A DNA stretch of 64,000 nucleotides from JAVBQL01 sp031549085. Its GTDB lineage: Bacteria > Spirochaetota > GWE2-31-10 > MWDO01. The notes beneath the pieces are model-generated. The model did not search any database and was not told the origin of the DNA. It was given only the letters and a program-made list of their open reading frames with translations. Positions 1 to 8,490 of the stretch are shown here, piece after piece (position 1 is the stretch's first letter; each line of letters opens with the position of its first letter). Position numbers and translations under genes: made by a program. The stretch spans positions 7,087-71,086 of the forward strand of contig JAVBQL010000012.1 of NCBI GenBank assembly GCA_031549085.1, given 5' to 3'.

Positions 1-35
1 AAAAGTAGTACCTTCATAGGTGCTACTTTTTATTT
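1..35 (-). terminator. Hairpin terminator downstream of trkA
   Basis: The arms AAAAGTAGTACC and GGTGCTACTTTT can pair over 12 positions with a single G-U pair and a 6-base loop. The hairpin has A's on one side and T's on the other, so it could work in both directions. It lies about 30 bases past the trkA stop codon and could also end a plus-strand gene lying left of the window. Confidence 0.6.
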
Positions 36-63
36 ATAGACAAATTTAGCGAATATTTCAAAC

Positions 64-759
64 CTATTTAACTTCTTTTAGCTTTTCGATATCAGCTTCG
101 CTTCCAACAACTGCAAGGATATCATTGATCTGTAGTTTTTCAGTAGTGGTAGGCATTATTACCTGATCATCTCTTGTTGGATTTCCAAAGTCATCTATTT
201 GTTGGTAAAAACGCCTTATAGAGATGATATTGATCTTATACTTATTTCTTATATCAAGCTGTGGCAAGGTCTTATCAACAAAACTCTCTGGTACGACAAT
301 CTCTGCAAAGATAAGGTTTTTTGATATTGTTATTCTCTCCAATACATTTGGCGAGATAATTTTGTTGGCAACTCTTCTTCCTTGCTCAACCTCTATGTTT
401 ATTATCTCATTTGCTCCAACTTGCTTTAATATCTGCTGATGAAGTTCAGATACTGCTCTTGCTATTATATATGGCACATTAGATTTTTTTAAAAGTGCTG
501 TTGATATTATACTCGCCTCAACATTGTCTCCAATTGCAATAACTGCAACATCTAGACTCTCCAGTGGCAATTTTTTGAATGTATCCTCATCAGTCACATC
601 AATTAATATTGCTTGGACAACAAAATCTTTTACTCTGTCAATTAACTTGGAGTCAAGATCAACAGCAATTACTTTTCCTCCATTTTCAGAGATCTCTTTA
701 CATACTTCAAGTCCAAATCTTCCCAAACCTATTACAGCAACAGTTTTCTCTTTTTCCAT
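64..759 (-). CDS. trkA: Trk/Ktr potassium uptake regulatory subunit (RCK protein)
   Basis: Cytoplasmic 231-residue RCK protein that gates a Trk/Ktr potassium channel in response to nucleotide binding. Residues 1-120 form a Rossmann-type RCK_N domain with the glycine motif GLGRFG near residues 11-16 and an acidic residue after beta-2 (VDLD). Residues from about 140 form an RCK_C domain. It is a one-unit protein like KtrA/KtrC rather than the duplicated E. coli TrkA. The start is an ATG preceded by GGAGG about ten bases upstream. It lies about 40 bases downstream of the channel gene, so the two form an operon. Confidence 0.9.
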   Translation of the reverse strand: MEKEKTVAVIGLGRFGLEVCKEISENGGKVIAVDLDSKLIDRVKDFVVQAILIDVTDEDTFKKLPLESLDVAVIAIGDNVEASIISTALLKKSNVPYIIARAVSELHQQILKQVGANEIINIEVEQGRRVANKIISPNVLERITISKNLIFAEIVVPESFVDKTLPQLDIRNKYKINIISIRRFYQQIDDFGNPTRDDQVIMPTTTEKLQINDILAVVGSEADIEKLKEVK

Positions 760-800
760 CTATAAAAGCCTCCAATATTTATTTAAAAATATTTACTATA

Positions 801-2555
801 TTATAAATATATCTCTGCTCTAGGATATTTTATATTTAATGATGTCTCCTGTTTTGAAATTGCTAAGAGCATTGTTAGTGGTCCAAGCTTTCCAATAAAC
901 ATAAGAACTGATACTATTATTTTTCCAGCTATTGATAGATGTGGGGTTATACCTGCTGATACCCCAACAGTTGCAAGTGCAGATACAGATTCAAATAGCA
1001 CATGGATATAACTGAAATTCTCTGTTATTGATAATAGAAAGGTGGATAAAAATGCTAAAAACACATAAGATATAGTTATCAGCATCGCCTTTATTACAAT
1101 TTCCTTATCTATAAGTTTATTTAAGATAACAACATCATCTTTTCCTATAATCATTGATCTTACATAGGCGATTAGAGTTGCAATAGAGTTTACTTTTATT
1201 CCTCCAGCAGTTGAGACAGAGCCTCCACCTATAAGCATTAAAAGTATCAGCATTAGATATGTTGGAACTCTAAGTGCAGACAAATCCACAGTATTAAAAC
1301 CGGCAGTTCTTACTATAACAGATTGGAATAGTGTTTGAAGATATTGAGTTAAAAGATTCTCTTTAAGTAAAACATTTTTGTGTTCAAGTGCATAAAACAC
1401 TACCATTCCAATAAATATAAGAGATAGAGTCATAACAACTACTATTATAGTATTTAATGATATATGTTTATATATTGCTTTTTTATTCAAAATTTTTGTT
1501 CTTATTATATTTTTTAGATTTTCATAAAGGTTTGTTATTACAAAAAAACCAAATCCTCCAGATACTACTAAAAATACTATTGTTAGATTTAGTATTACAT
1601 TGCTTTTAAATCTAATTAAACCATCACTGAAAGTTGAAAAACCTGCATTACAAAAAGCTGATATGGAATGAAATATAGCATGGTATATGCTTTTTATTGA
1701 AAAGCCAAATATTGATGAAAAGTGTATTGTTAAGAAAAATATTCCTATACCTTCAATTGCCATTGTTATAACTATGATATTTCTTACTGTTTTTGATACA
1801 CTTTTTAGATCTTCTTCAGAAAAGGCGTATGAAAATGTCAATTTATTTTCTATGGAGACCTTTCTTCTTAAAGCAAATCCAGTTAGATATGAAAATATCA
1901 TGATCCCCAATCCGCCTACTTGAATCCAAATTAATATTACTATCTGGCCAAATAGAGTAAAATCTTTTGCTGTATCAAGAACAGCAAGTCCTGTAACACT
2001 GACTGCTGATGTTATTGTAAATATTGCATCTATTAGTTTTATTGGGTTAGGATTAGTTGTTGCTATTGGAAGTGATAATAGGAGAGTTCCAAACATTATC
2101 AAAAACAGATAGCTCACCAATATAGTTTTTGCTGGCTGTATTAAAATATTACCTGAAAAAGAGTGGTTGGATTTTGCCTCTTTTATTGATTCATCATCTT
2201 GTTTTAATGATTTTCCTATCATAGTAATATTTCTTACTAATAATATTATAAGTATCACAAGGCTAATATCAAGAGTGAGTGATTTTTTAAATATTGCAAA
2301 AAATATTGCTGTTAATATAACTATCAGTATAAAAAAGAGATCAGATAGATTCTCTTTTGCTCTATAATCTGATCTGATAACTGATAAAAAAAAGTCAATA
2401 ATTGAAACAAGAATAATTATATTAAACATATAGTCTAAAAACATTCTATATTTTAATATAGATTCTTTTGGAAAATTAAGGATAGCTAAAAGATAGATTG
2501 CTGTAAATAAAAAAAGAAAGAAATGAGGTTTGTTTATCTTTTTAAAAAAATACAT
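801..2555 (-). CDS. trkH: Trk/Ktr potassium channel subunit
   Basis: Integral membrane K+ translocating subunit, about 584 residues. The four pore-loop repeats are visible as SAVSVTGL, FCNAGFSTF, RTAGFNTVD and ATVGVSAG, each with the filter glycine. The protein carries an N-terminal extension of roughly 150 residues with extra hydrophobic helices, making it longer than typical KtrB (about 450). The longest reading frame begins with a TTG nine bases upstream; I prefer the ATG three codons in, though neither has a strong ribosome-binding site. It is transcribed with trkA from the consensus promoter just upstream. Confidence 0.9.
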   Translation of the reverse strand: MYFFKKINKPHFFLFLFTAIYLLAILNFPKESILKYRMFLDYMFNIIILVSIIDFFLSVIRSDYRAKENLSDLFFILIVILTAIFFAIFKKSLTLDISLVILIILLVRNITMIGKSLKQDDESIKEAKSNHSFSGNILIQPAKTILVSYLFLIMFGTLLLSLPIATTNPNPIKLIDAIFTITSAVSVTGLAVLDTAKDFTLFGQIVILIWIQVGGLGIMIFSYLTGFALRRKVSIENKLTFSYAFSEEDLKSVSKTVRNIIVITMAIEGIGIFFLTIHFSSIFGFSIKSIYHAIFHSISAFCNAGFSTFSDGLIRFKSNVILNLTIVFLVVSGGFGFFVITNLYENLKNIIRTKILNKKAIYKHISLNTIIVVVMTLSLIFIGMVVFYALEHKNVLLKENLLTQYLQTLFQSVIVRTAGFNTVDLSALRVPTYLMLILLMLIGGGSVSTAGGIKVNSIATLIAYVRSMIIGKDDVVILNKLIDKEIVIKAMLITISYVFLAFLSTFLLSITENFSYIHVLFESVSALATVGVSAGITPHLSIAGKIIVSVLMFIGKLGPLTMLLAISKQETSLNIKYPRAEIYL

Positions 2556-2598
2556 AATATACAACTTTAAATGGATATCTTTAATTATTGTAATAGCA

Positions 2599-2627
2599 AT
2601 TATATATAAGATAACTCAATTTGTCAA
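2599..2627 (-). promoter_or_regulatory. Consensus sigma-70 promoter for trkH-trkA
   Basis: On the minus strand the sequence reads TTGACA (2627-2622), a 17-base spacer, then TATAAT (2604-2599). Both hexamers match the consensus exactly with optimal spacing. The predicted transcript would start near 2592, about 37 bases before the trkH ATG. It lies in the 87-base gap between the VWA gene and trkH. Confidence 0.75.
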
Positions 2628-2642
2628 AACTTTATTCAAATA

Positions 2643-3740
2643 TCATTTGTATGGAAGAGCAACTGTAGTCATAATTATATTATTCTCTTTTATAGTATCT
2701 ATAGCATCATCTCTACTTATGCTACCTCTTGGTTTTGAATGTGCTGGGGCATCTCCAATTAGAAAAGCATAACGATCATTTGCTTCAAAGTTGAAATTTT
2801 TTATCTCACATATTGCTTCATAGATGGCTTCTGGAATATCAGATCCTCCAGCAGCCTCTATATCTACAATTTTTGATACAATTTCATCTACATCACTCTC
2901 AAAATCTACTATCTTTGTTAAATATTTGTCTCCATAATCTCTAAAAAATATAAAACCGACTCTGATATTTTCTATCTCTCTATTTATGTTATTAATCATT
3001 TTTTTAAAAGATTTTTTAAAAACAGGAATCTCCTCTTTCATAGAGGCTGTTGTATCTATTATAAATATAAAATCAGCTCTATCCGATTTTTTTAAATTTT
3101 CTAATAATCTCTCTTCAAAAATATATTCGTTGGAGTCCTCTCTATTTTTTATTATTGAATATCCAGAAGAGAGTGTGGCTATCTCTGTAAAATTGGTTAG
3201 CAGGTTATTATGATAGTTACTTTTATTATGTTTTATCTTTAATGTTATCCATTGATCGATAAACTTTCCATCATAATCTGCATACTTTTTCTCAAATAGT
3301 CTTAAGTTTATTTTTAAACCTGGTTTTATATTGATAGAACCACTTCTTTCAGCCCATACTCCACCATATATTACTTTATCTGGGAGGAAAAAATAGAAAG
3401 CGTCACCAAGTTCAGTATGATGTTCTGGTGTAGAGTCTGCCAAATAGTATGCCTCAACACTGGTATGTTTTAATTGCTCATTGTTTAACACTCTAACTTC
3501 ATAGCTGTTTGCTGGATTTAGATGCTCTGTTTGTAGTGTATAGGTAGTCTTTTTTCCAAATGGATCTTTTTGAGATTCTGTTAATAATATAGATTCTACA
3601 TTATTCATTTTTTTTATATATAAATCATAGCCTGAATCAGCTTTTTGGAAAATTATATATTGTTCTGGTATTGGAGAGAGCTGAGAATAGAGCAGAATAT
3701 TTGATATAGTAAAAAATAGTAGTAGGATGTACTTTTTCAT
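2643..3740 (-). CDS. Secreted von Willebrand factor A-domain protein
   Basis: A 365-residue protein with an N-terminal signal peptide (MKK then a hydrophobic stretch ending near LLYSQ), so it is exported to the periplasm or envelope. The C-terminal half from about residue 222 is a VWA domain: the MIDAS motif is D229-T-T-A-S233 after a hydrophobic strand, and a GGSD loop lies further on. The N-terminal half (residues 25-215) is beta-rich and I do not recognise it. VWA domains bind divalent metal and mediate protein contacts; the partner is unknown. It lies 43 bases after the diguanylate cyclase gene on the same strand. Confidence 0.7.
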   Translation of the reverse strand: MKKYILLLFFTISNILLYSQLSPIPEQYIIFQKADSGYDLYIKKMNNVESILLTESQKDPFGKKTTYTLQTEHLNPANSYEVRVLNNEQLKHTSVEAYYLADSTPEHHTELGDAFYFFLPDKVIYGGVWAERSGSINIKPGLKINLRLFEKKYADYDGKFIDQWITLKIKHNKSNYHNNLLTNFTEIATLSSGYSIIKNREDSNEYIFEERLLENLKKSDRADFIFIIDTTASMKEEIPVFKKSFKKMINNINREIENIRVGFIFFRDYGDKYLTKIVDFESDVDEIVSKIVDIEAAGGSDIPEAIYEAICEIKNFNFEANDRYAFLIGDAPAHSKPRGSISRDDAIDTIKENNIIMTTVALPYK

Positions 3741-3783
3741 ATAGACAAATTTCGGTTTATTAGAATTGATAATTTAATATTTT

Positions 3784-5310
3784 TTATTCATCATTTACTT
3801 TATAATTCTCTTTATCTGAATACATATTACTATCAGCTTTATTGATTATGTCTTCTAAATTTTCATTTTTAGAATATTTAGTTGCAAATCCTAAAGATAT
3901 GCTTATTGTAAATCCAACATCTTTCTCTCTTTTCAAGCATAGTTCATTTATATTTGCAATTATTCTTGAGGCGATATTAGGTTCTGTATTTGGGAGAAGA
4001 ATCGCAAATTCATCTCCACCTATTCTTGCAACAACATCGTTTTTTCTGCAAGACAATAGAAGGATATTTGCAATTGTTATTAAAAGAAGATCACCTTTTT
4101 GATGTCCAAGGCTATCATTTACTTTTTTTAGATCATTAACATCCCCGAGGATTATAGTAAAAGGAAAATATTCATCTTCATTGAATCTTTTTATAGCGAG
4201 TTCATAGAAGTGTCTATTATAAAGGCTTGTTAGTTGATCTTTGGTTGCCAAATTTTCCAAAGTATCAACAGCATTTTTTAGATAGGTTATGTTATTTAAT
4301 AGTACAAGAATTCCTAATTTTTGTTTATTAGAATTGCGAATATAGGACTCATTTACTTCATAGTAACTTTTTTCATCAAGATAGAGAAGGGTAGGCAATC
4401 TATTTTTAACTATCTCAAATTTATCTTGATTATCTACATTATAAAAATTACTTTTTACAACTTCTTCAAAATTAGCACCTATTATTGTCTGTTTTTGAGT
4501 TTTTAGCATCGTTTTGGCTTTTTTATTAGCATCAACTATCACTCTGTCATTATTAAGAATAAGAGCTAAATCTTTTATAGAATCAATAGCCATATTTCTT
4601 GCTATTGGTATTATTGTCTCCTGCTCATAAAAGAGAATAACCCAATATAGAAAGGCTGTTACCATAGGAAATATGAATGCAGCTATATCAAAATCGATGT
4701 TTGTAAAAAGAAAAAATATATTTGCTACAAATGGAATAGCAAATATAATTCCCATAAACCTTGCTCTAAAACTATATATTGGATCATTTTCAAAAAACGC
4801 TTTTTTAAAAATCAAAATCTCTGTAATTATAAAGATCAGATAACTATATATTGCGTATAGATAGTACCAAATTCCATATGAAGCATTCAGAACTTTTACT
4901 GTAGAATAATCGAACCTTATATCATAAACAAATAATTTATGGCTTGGCGAGGTTATTGCTATTATCATAGTTATTATTGGAAATATAGATAGAAGCAATC
5001 CTTTCATTAATGACATAGAGTTTGGTTTTTTATAACCTAATGCTTCCAGCATAAAGAAAAAGAGTATAATTGGTAAAAATGCCATTCCAATATATCTTGC
5101 TAGCCCCCAAAACATGGTCATTGTTATATTTTCTACCGGTAAAAAATAGTAAAAAAAACATGATACATCCCATATGATATTCAATATACAGATAGCAATT
5201 ATATATTTTGAGAGTTTACTTTTATGCATGATTTTGTAGGTTACTATTAGAAAAAGTAGAGATAGTATTGCTAGAAATAGATATATGAAGTCATAGGTCG
5301 TTTTACTCAT
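3784..5310 (-). CDS. Membrane diguanylate cyclase (7TM sensor, PAS-like, GGDEF)
   Basis: A 508-residue protein predicted to make cyclic di-GMP from two GTP. Residues 1-230 contain about seven to eight hydrophobic helices like the 7TM sensor region of histidine kinases; 240-345 looks like a PAS domain; 350-508 is a GGDEF domain. The active site GGDEF is at 431-435, the metal aspartate is near D390, and the allosteric I-site RKND (422-425) sits exactly five residues before GGDEF, so both catalysis and product inhibition look intact. The start ATG lies 11 bases after the carA-like stop, implying co-transcription with the arginine genes. Confidence 0.85.
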   Translation of the reverse strand: MSKTTYDFIYLFLAILSLLFLIVTYKIMHKSKLSKYIIAICILNIIWDVSCFFYYFLPVENITMTMFWGLARYIGMAFLPIILFFFMLEALGYKKPNSMSLMKGLLLSIFPIITMIIAITSPSHKLFVYDIRFDYSTVKVLNASYGIWYYLYAIYSYLIFIITEILIFKKAFFENDPIYSFRARFMGIIFAIPFVANIFFLFTNIDFDIAAFIFPMVTAFLYWVILFYEQETIIPIARNMAIDSIKDLALILNNDRVIVDANKKAKTMLKTQKQTIIGANFEEVVKSNFYNVDNQDKFEIVKNRLPTLLYLDEKSYYEVNESYIRNSNKQKLGILVLLNNITYLKNAVDTLENLATKDQLTSLYNRHFYELAIKRFNEDEYFPFTIILGDVNDLKKVNDSLGHQKGDLLLITIANILLLSCRKNDVVARIGGDEFAILLPNTEPNIASRIIANINELCLKREKDVGFTISISLGFATKYSKNENLEDIINKADSNMYSDKENYKVNDE

Positions 5311-5321
5311 TGATTTTATGC

Positions 5322-6362
5322 CTATAGATACTCAAAAATTTCAGCTAGAATAGGATCATCTGTATGTTTTGGAAAAAAATTGGTTGTAATAATTTTATTT
5401 TTTGTATCTTTATAGCCCTCTATAGACTCATCATTAAAGTTTTTATAGGTTATTTCTACATCTTTTATACTATTTTCATCTACATTATATAGATGGTTCT
5501 GTATTGTAGATACTATTTTTTTTGTTTTTTGATTTACAATCGTTTGGCTATCACTAAAATGTCCAACTTTAAGTCTATCTATCTTAAAATCTAAAGCTAA
5601 TGATATTATGGAATTTCCAAATGATACTCCTATCATTGGTATTTTTCCAATTAATTTTTTTACTGTAGAGATGACCTCTTTTGAAGAGTTTGGATTACCA
5701 GGACCATCTGATAAGAGCAAAAGATCTAGTTTTTTTGATAGTAGTGTTGTTTCTGACGTATTGTATGGAAAAACAGTTATTTTGTACCCCAATTTTACTA
5801 AAAATTTTAATAGAGATTGCTCTACCCCAAAATCTAATACTCCAATATGTTTTTTCGCATCTCCTAATGTATATTCCTCTTTTGTAGATACTTCACAAAT
5901 AAGTTCTTTCTCATTGGAGTCTTCTATTTTTTTTGAGAGATCAGCAAGCTTATCTTTTGTAAAATTTGATGTAGTTATAAACGCCTTTTTATTACCTTTA
6001 GTAATAGCTCTTGTTATCATTCTAGTATCAATACATTCAACTCCAACTATACTATTTTTAGTTAAAAATGTATCGAGAAGCTCTTTTTTATTGTCTTGTA
6101 AAGGTACTTTTGAAACCTCTTTAGCAACTACAGCTATTGGATAACATCTCTCTTTCTCTTCCAGTGAAATTCCTAAATTGCCTATTAAGGGATAGGTAAA
6201 TACCAAAATCTTATTGAAATATGCTGGATTTTTCATAACACTTTCATAAGAGTCCATAGTGGTATTAAAAACTATCTCTCCCTCAACATATTCTTCGTTA
6301 CCAAAAGAGCAACCTTCATAATATGTTCCATCATCTAAAACTAAATAAGTTTTTTTTGTCAT
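5322..6362 (-). CDS. carA: Carbamoyl-phosphate synthase small-subunit homologue lacking the glutaminase residues
   Basis: A 346-residue CarA homologue. The N-terminal CPSase small-chain domain (about 1-150) keeps family features (LDDGT, FNTTMDSYE), followed by a class I glutamine amidotransferase fold. The residues that hydrolyse glutamine are replaced. Where CarA has G-I-C-L-G-H, this protein has G-V-S-F-G-N (Ser247, Asn250), and the H-P-E catalytic motif is F330-P-K332. It therefore probably cannot release ammonia from glutamine. The frame is intact. It starts two bases after the argD stop. No carB lies in the window. It may be a structural partner of an ammonia-using synthetase. Confidence 0.85.
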   Translation of the reverse strand: MTKKTYLVLDDGTYYEGCSFGNEEYVEGEIVFNTTMDSYESVMKNPAYFNKILVFTYPLIGNLGISLEEKERCYPIAVVAKEVSKVPLQDNKKELLDTFLTKNSIVGVECIDTRMITRAITKGNKKAFITTSNFTKDKLADLSKKIEDSNEKELICEVSTKEEYTLGDAKKHIGVLDFGVEQSLLKFLVKLGYKITVFPYNTSETTLLSKKLDLLLLSDGPGNPNSSKEVISTVKKLIGKIPMIGVSFGNSIISLALDFKIDRLKVGHFSDSQTIVNQKTKKIVSTIQNHLYNVDENSIKDVEITYKNFNDESIEGYKDTKNKIITTNFFPKHTDDPILAEIFEYL

Positions 6363-6364
6363 TT

Positions 6365-7555
6365 TTAGGTTATCTCCTGTAATATTTTTTCTAAAGCGTT
6401 TATAGCTATTTTTAATTCTGCATTTTTTATTACCAAAGGAGGTATAAAGCGAACTGTCTTTTCACCAGCAGGTATGGCTATTATATTTTGTTTTATTAAG
6501 CGATCAATTATCTCTCTTGCTGTAATAGAAAATTCAACTCCTATTAGAAAACCCATACCTCGAATATCCACTATAATTTTAGGAAATTTTTCTTTTAGTT
6601 TATTGAGTTCTTCTAGAAAGAATATACTTTTTTCAGTTAAATGCTCCAAAAAATTGTCTGACAACATAGTATCAAGTTCTGTCAAAGCAGCTGTGGCTGA
6701 TAGAGGATTCCCTCCAAATGTGGAAGCATGTTCTCCGGGTTGAAGTACATTCTCATATTTCTCTTTGACCATAAAGCAGCCTATAGGCAATCCTGCTGCC
6801 AATCCTTTTGCGATAGTTATCACATCAGGCTCGATTGGTAGGAAGTGTTCATATGCAAATAACTTACCTGTACGTCCAACTCCAGTTTGGACTTCATCAT
6901 ATATTAAAAGAGAATTATGTTTATCACATAATTCCCTAGCTTTTTTTAAAAAATCTTTAGTTAAAGGAATAACACCCGCTTCACCCTGAATAGGTTCAAG
7001 CATTAAAGCTGCAACATTGTTATTAAATTTACTTTCCAGATCATTTAAATCATTGGGTTCTGCATAGATAAATCCCTCTGTTAGTGGATGAAAGTTTTTT
7101 TGGTATTTTGTCTGTCCAGTAGCAGATAGTGTAGTAATGGTTCGTCCATGAAAAGAGTTTTTTAGTGTTATTATAGTATGTTTGTTTTCAGATATGGAGT
7201 GTCCAAATTTTCTTGCAAGCTTTATAGCACCCTCATTTGCTTCAGCACCAGAATTGCAAAAAAATATTTTAGAGAAGATTGTATTTTTTACTAACTTTTC
7301 TGCCAATTTTGTTGATGGGATATTATAAAAATAGTTACTTGTATGCAACAGTTTTGGCAGCTGATTTGTTAAACTTGCAACTAGCTTCTTGTTATTATAT
7401 CCCATTGCACTTACAGCAATACCGCTCGCCATATCTAAAAATTTCTCATCTTTATCAGTAAAGAGCCATACACCTTCACCTTTTTCAAAAACAAGATCAA
7501 AACGATTATATGTATTTAAAACATATTTTTTTGATAAATCTTTTACATTGTCCAT
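6365..7555 (-). CDS. argD: Acetylornithine aminotransferase
   Basis: PLP-dependent class III aminotransferase, 396 residues, converting N-acetylglutamate semialdehyde and glutamate to N-acetylornithine in arginine synthesis. The PLP lysine is K250 in ITIAKGLAAG, and the PLP-binding aspartate D220 lies in YDEVQTGVGRTG. NSGAEANEGA near 101-110 is the phosphate-cup motif. Length is normal for ArgD. Ornithine or succinylornithine aminotransferases look similar, but the position between argB and carA supports ArgD. It begins 20 bases after argB. Confidence 0.9.
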   Translation of the reverse strand: MDNVKDLSKKYVLNTYNRFDLVFEKGEGVWLFTDKDEKFLDMASGIAVSAMGYNNKKLVASLTNQLPKLLHTSNYFYNIPSTKLAEKLVKNTIFSKIFFCNSGAEANEGAIKLARKFGHSISENKHTIITLKNSFHGRTITTLSATGQTKYQKNFHPLTEGFIYAEPNDLNDLESKFNNNVAALMLEPIQGEAGVIPLTKDFLKKARELCDKHNSLLIYDEVQTGVGRTGKLFAYEHFLPIEPDVITIAKGLAAGLPIGCFMVKEKYENVLQPGEHASTFGGNPLSATAALTELDTMLSDNFLEHLTEKSIFFLEELNKLKEKFPKIIVDIRGMGFLIGVEFSITAREIIDRLIKQNIIAIPAGEKTVRFIPPLVIKNAELKIAINALEKILQEIT

Positions 7556-7575
7556 AAAAATACTCCAAGGTAAAC

Positions 7576-8466
7576 TTAATCTGTTACCATTGTTCCAATT
7601 CCTTTATCTGTAAATATCTCTAATAGAATTGAGTGTCTCTCTCTGCCATCAATAATATGTGTTCTTTTTGTTCCATTATTTATAGCATTTATACATGCGT
7701 TAACTTTTGGTATCATTCCACCAACAATTTGATTGTTGGCAATCATTTGATTAGCTTTTTCTACAGTTAACATTGTTATTTTTGTGTTTGGATTATCTTT
7801 AACCTCATAAATACCATCTACATCTGTTAGAATAATCAATTTGTCAGCTTTTAATGCTTGAGCAACACTGCTTGCAACATCATCAGCATTCAAATTATAT
7901 GATTCACCATCTATTCCTGCACCTATTGGTGAAATTACAGGTATAAATCCTCTTTCAGATAGACCAGCTATTAATTTTTCATTTACTTTCTCTATTTCTC
8001 CAACAAATCCTAAATCAACAGTTTTTTCGCTGTTGGTTTTTTCATCAAATACTATTTCTGGTAGCTTTTTCTTAGCAACTAGTAGATTAGCATCATTTCC
8101 ACTTAATCCAACAGCCTTTCCACCATATTGGTTTATCATGCTAACAATTTCTTGATTTATTTTCCCAACAAGCACCATTTGAACAACTTCCATTGCAGAG
8201 GCACCAGTTACTCTTCTTCCATTAACAAACTCATTTTGTATATTAAGTTTATTTAAGTAGTTTGTTATCTCATTTCCGCCGCCATGTACAACTATAATAT
8301 TGATACCAATATACTTAAGCATTATTAGGTCTTGGATAATATCTCTCTTCAGAGAGTCATCCATAGTAGAACCACCATATTTTACAACAAAAGTTTTTGA
8401 GTAAAAATTTTTTATATATGGCAGCGATTCTAAAAGTACATTTGCTTTCTGAATTAATTGTTCCAT
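7576..8466 (-). CDS. argB: Acetylglutamate kinase
   Basis: Amino-acid kinase, 296 residues, phosphorylating N-acetylglutamate at the second step of arginine synthesis. The phosphate-binding KYGGST near residue 30, the VHGGGNEI loop near 60 and the C-terminal GGMIPKV motif are all present. The ATG is preceded by AGAGG. It follows the immunophilin gene by 24 bases and precedes argD by 20 bases, so the arginine genes probably share a transcript. No argC, argJ or argF is visible in this window. Confidence 0.92.
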   Translation of the reverse strand: MEQLIQKANVLLESLPYIKNFYSKTFVVKYGGSTMDDSLKRDIIQDLIMLKYIGINIIVVHGGGNEITNYLNKLNIQNEFVNGRRVTGASAMEVVQMVLVGKINQEIVSMINQYGGKAVGLSGNDANLLVAKKKLPEIVFDEKTNSEKTVDLGFVGEIEKVNEKLIAGLSERGFIPVISPIGAGIDGESYNLNADDVASSVAQALKADKLIILTDVDGIYEVKDNPNTKITMLTVEKANQMIANNQIVGGMIPKVNACINAINNGTKRTHIIDGRERHSILLEIFTDKGIGTMVTD

Positions 8467-8490
8467 TTGTAACCTCTAATAATATTAGTT

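Noticed and set aside
5608..6144. 178-codon plus-strand open frame opposite the carA homologue
   Set aside because: Antisense to conserved coding sequence, with no promoter or ribosome-binding site and no recognisable domain.
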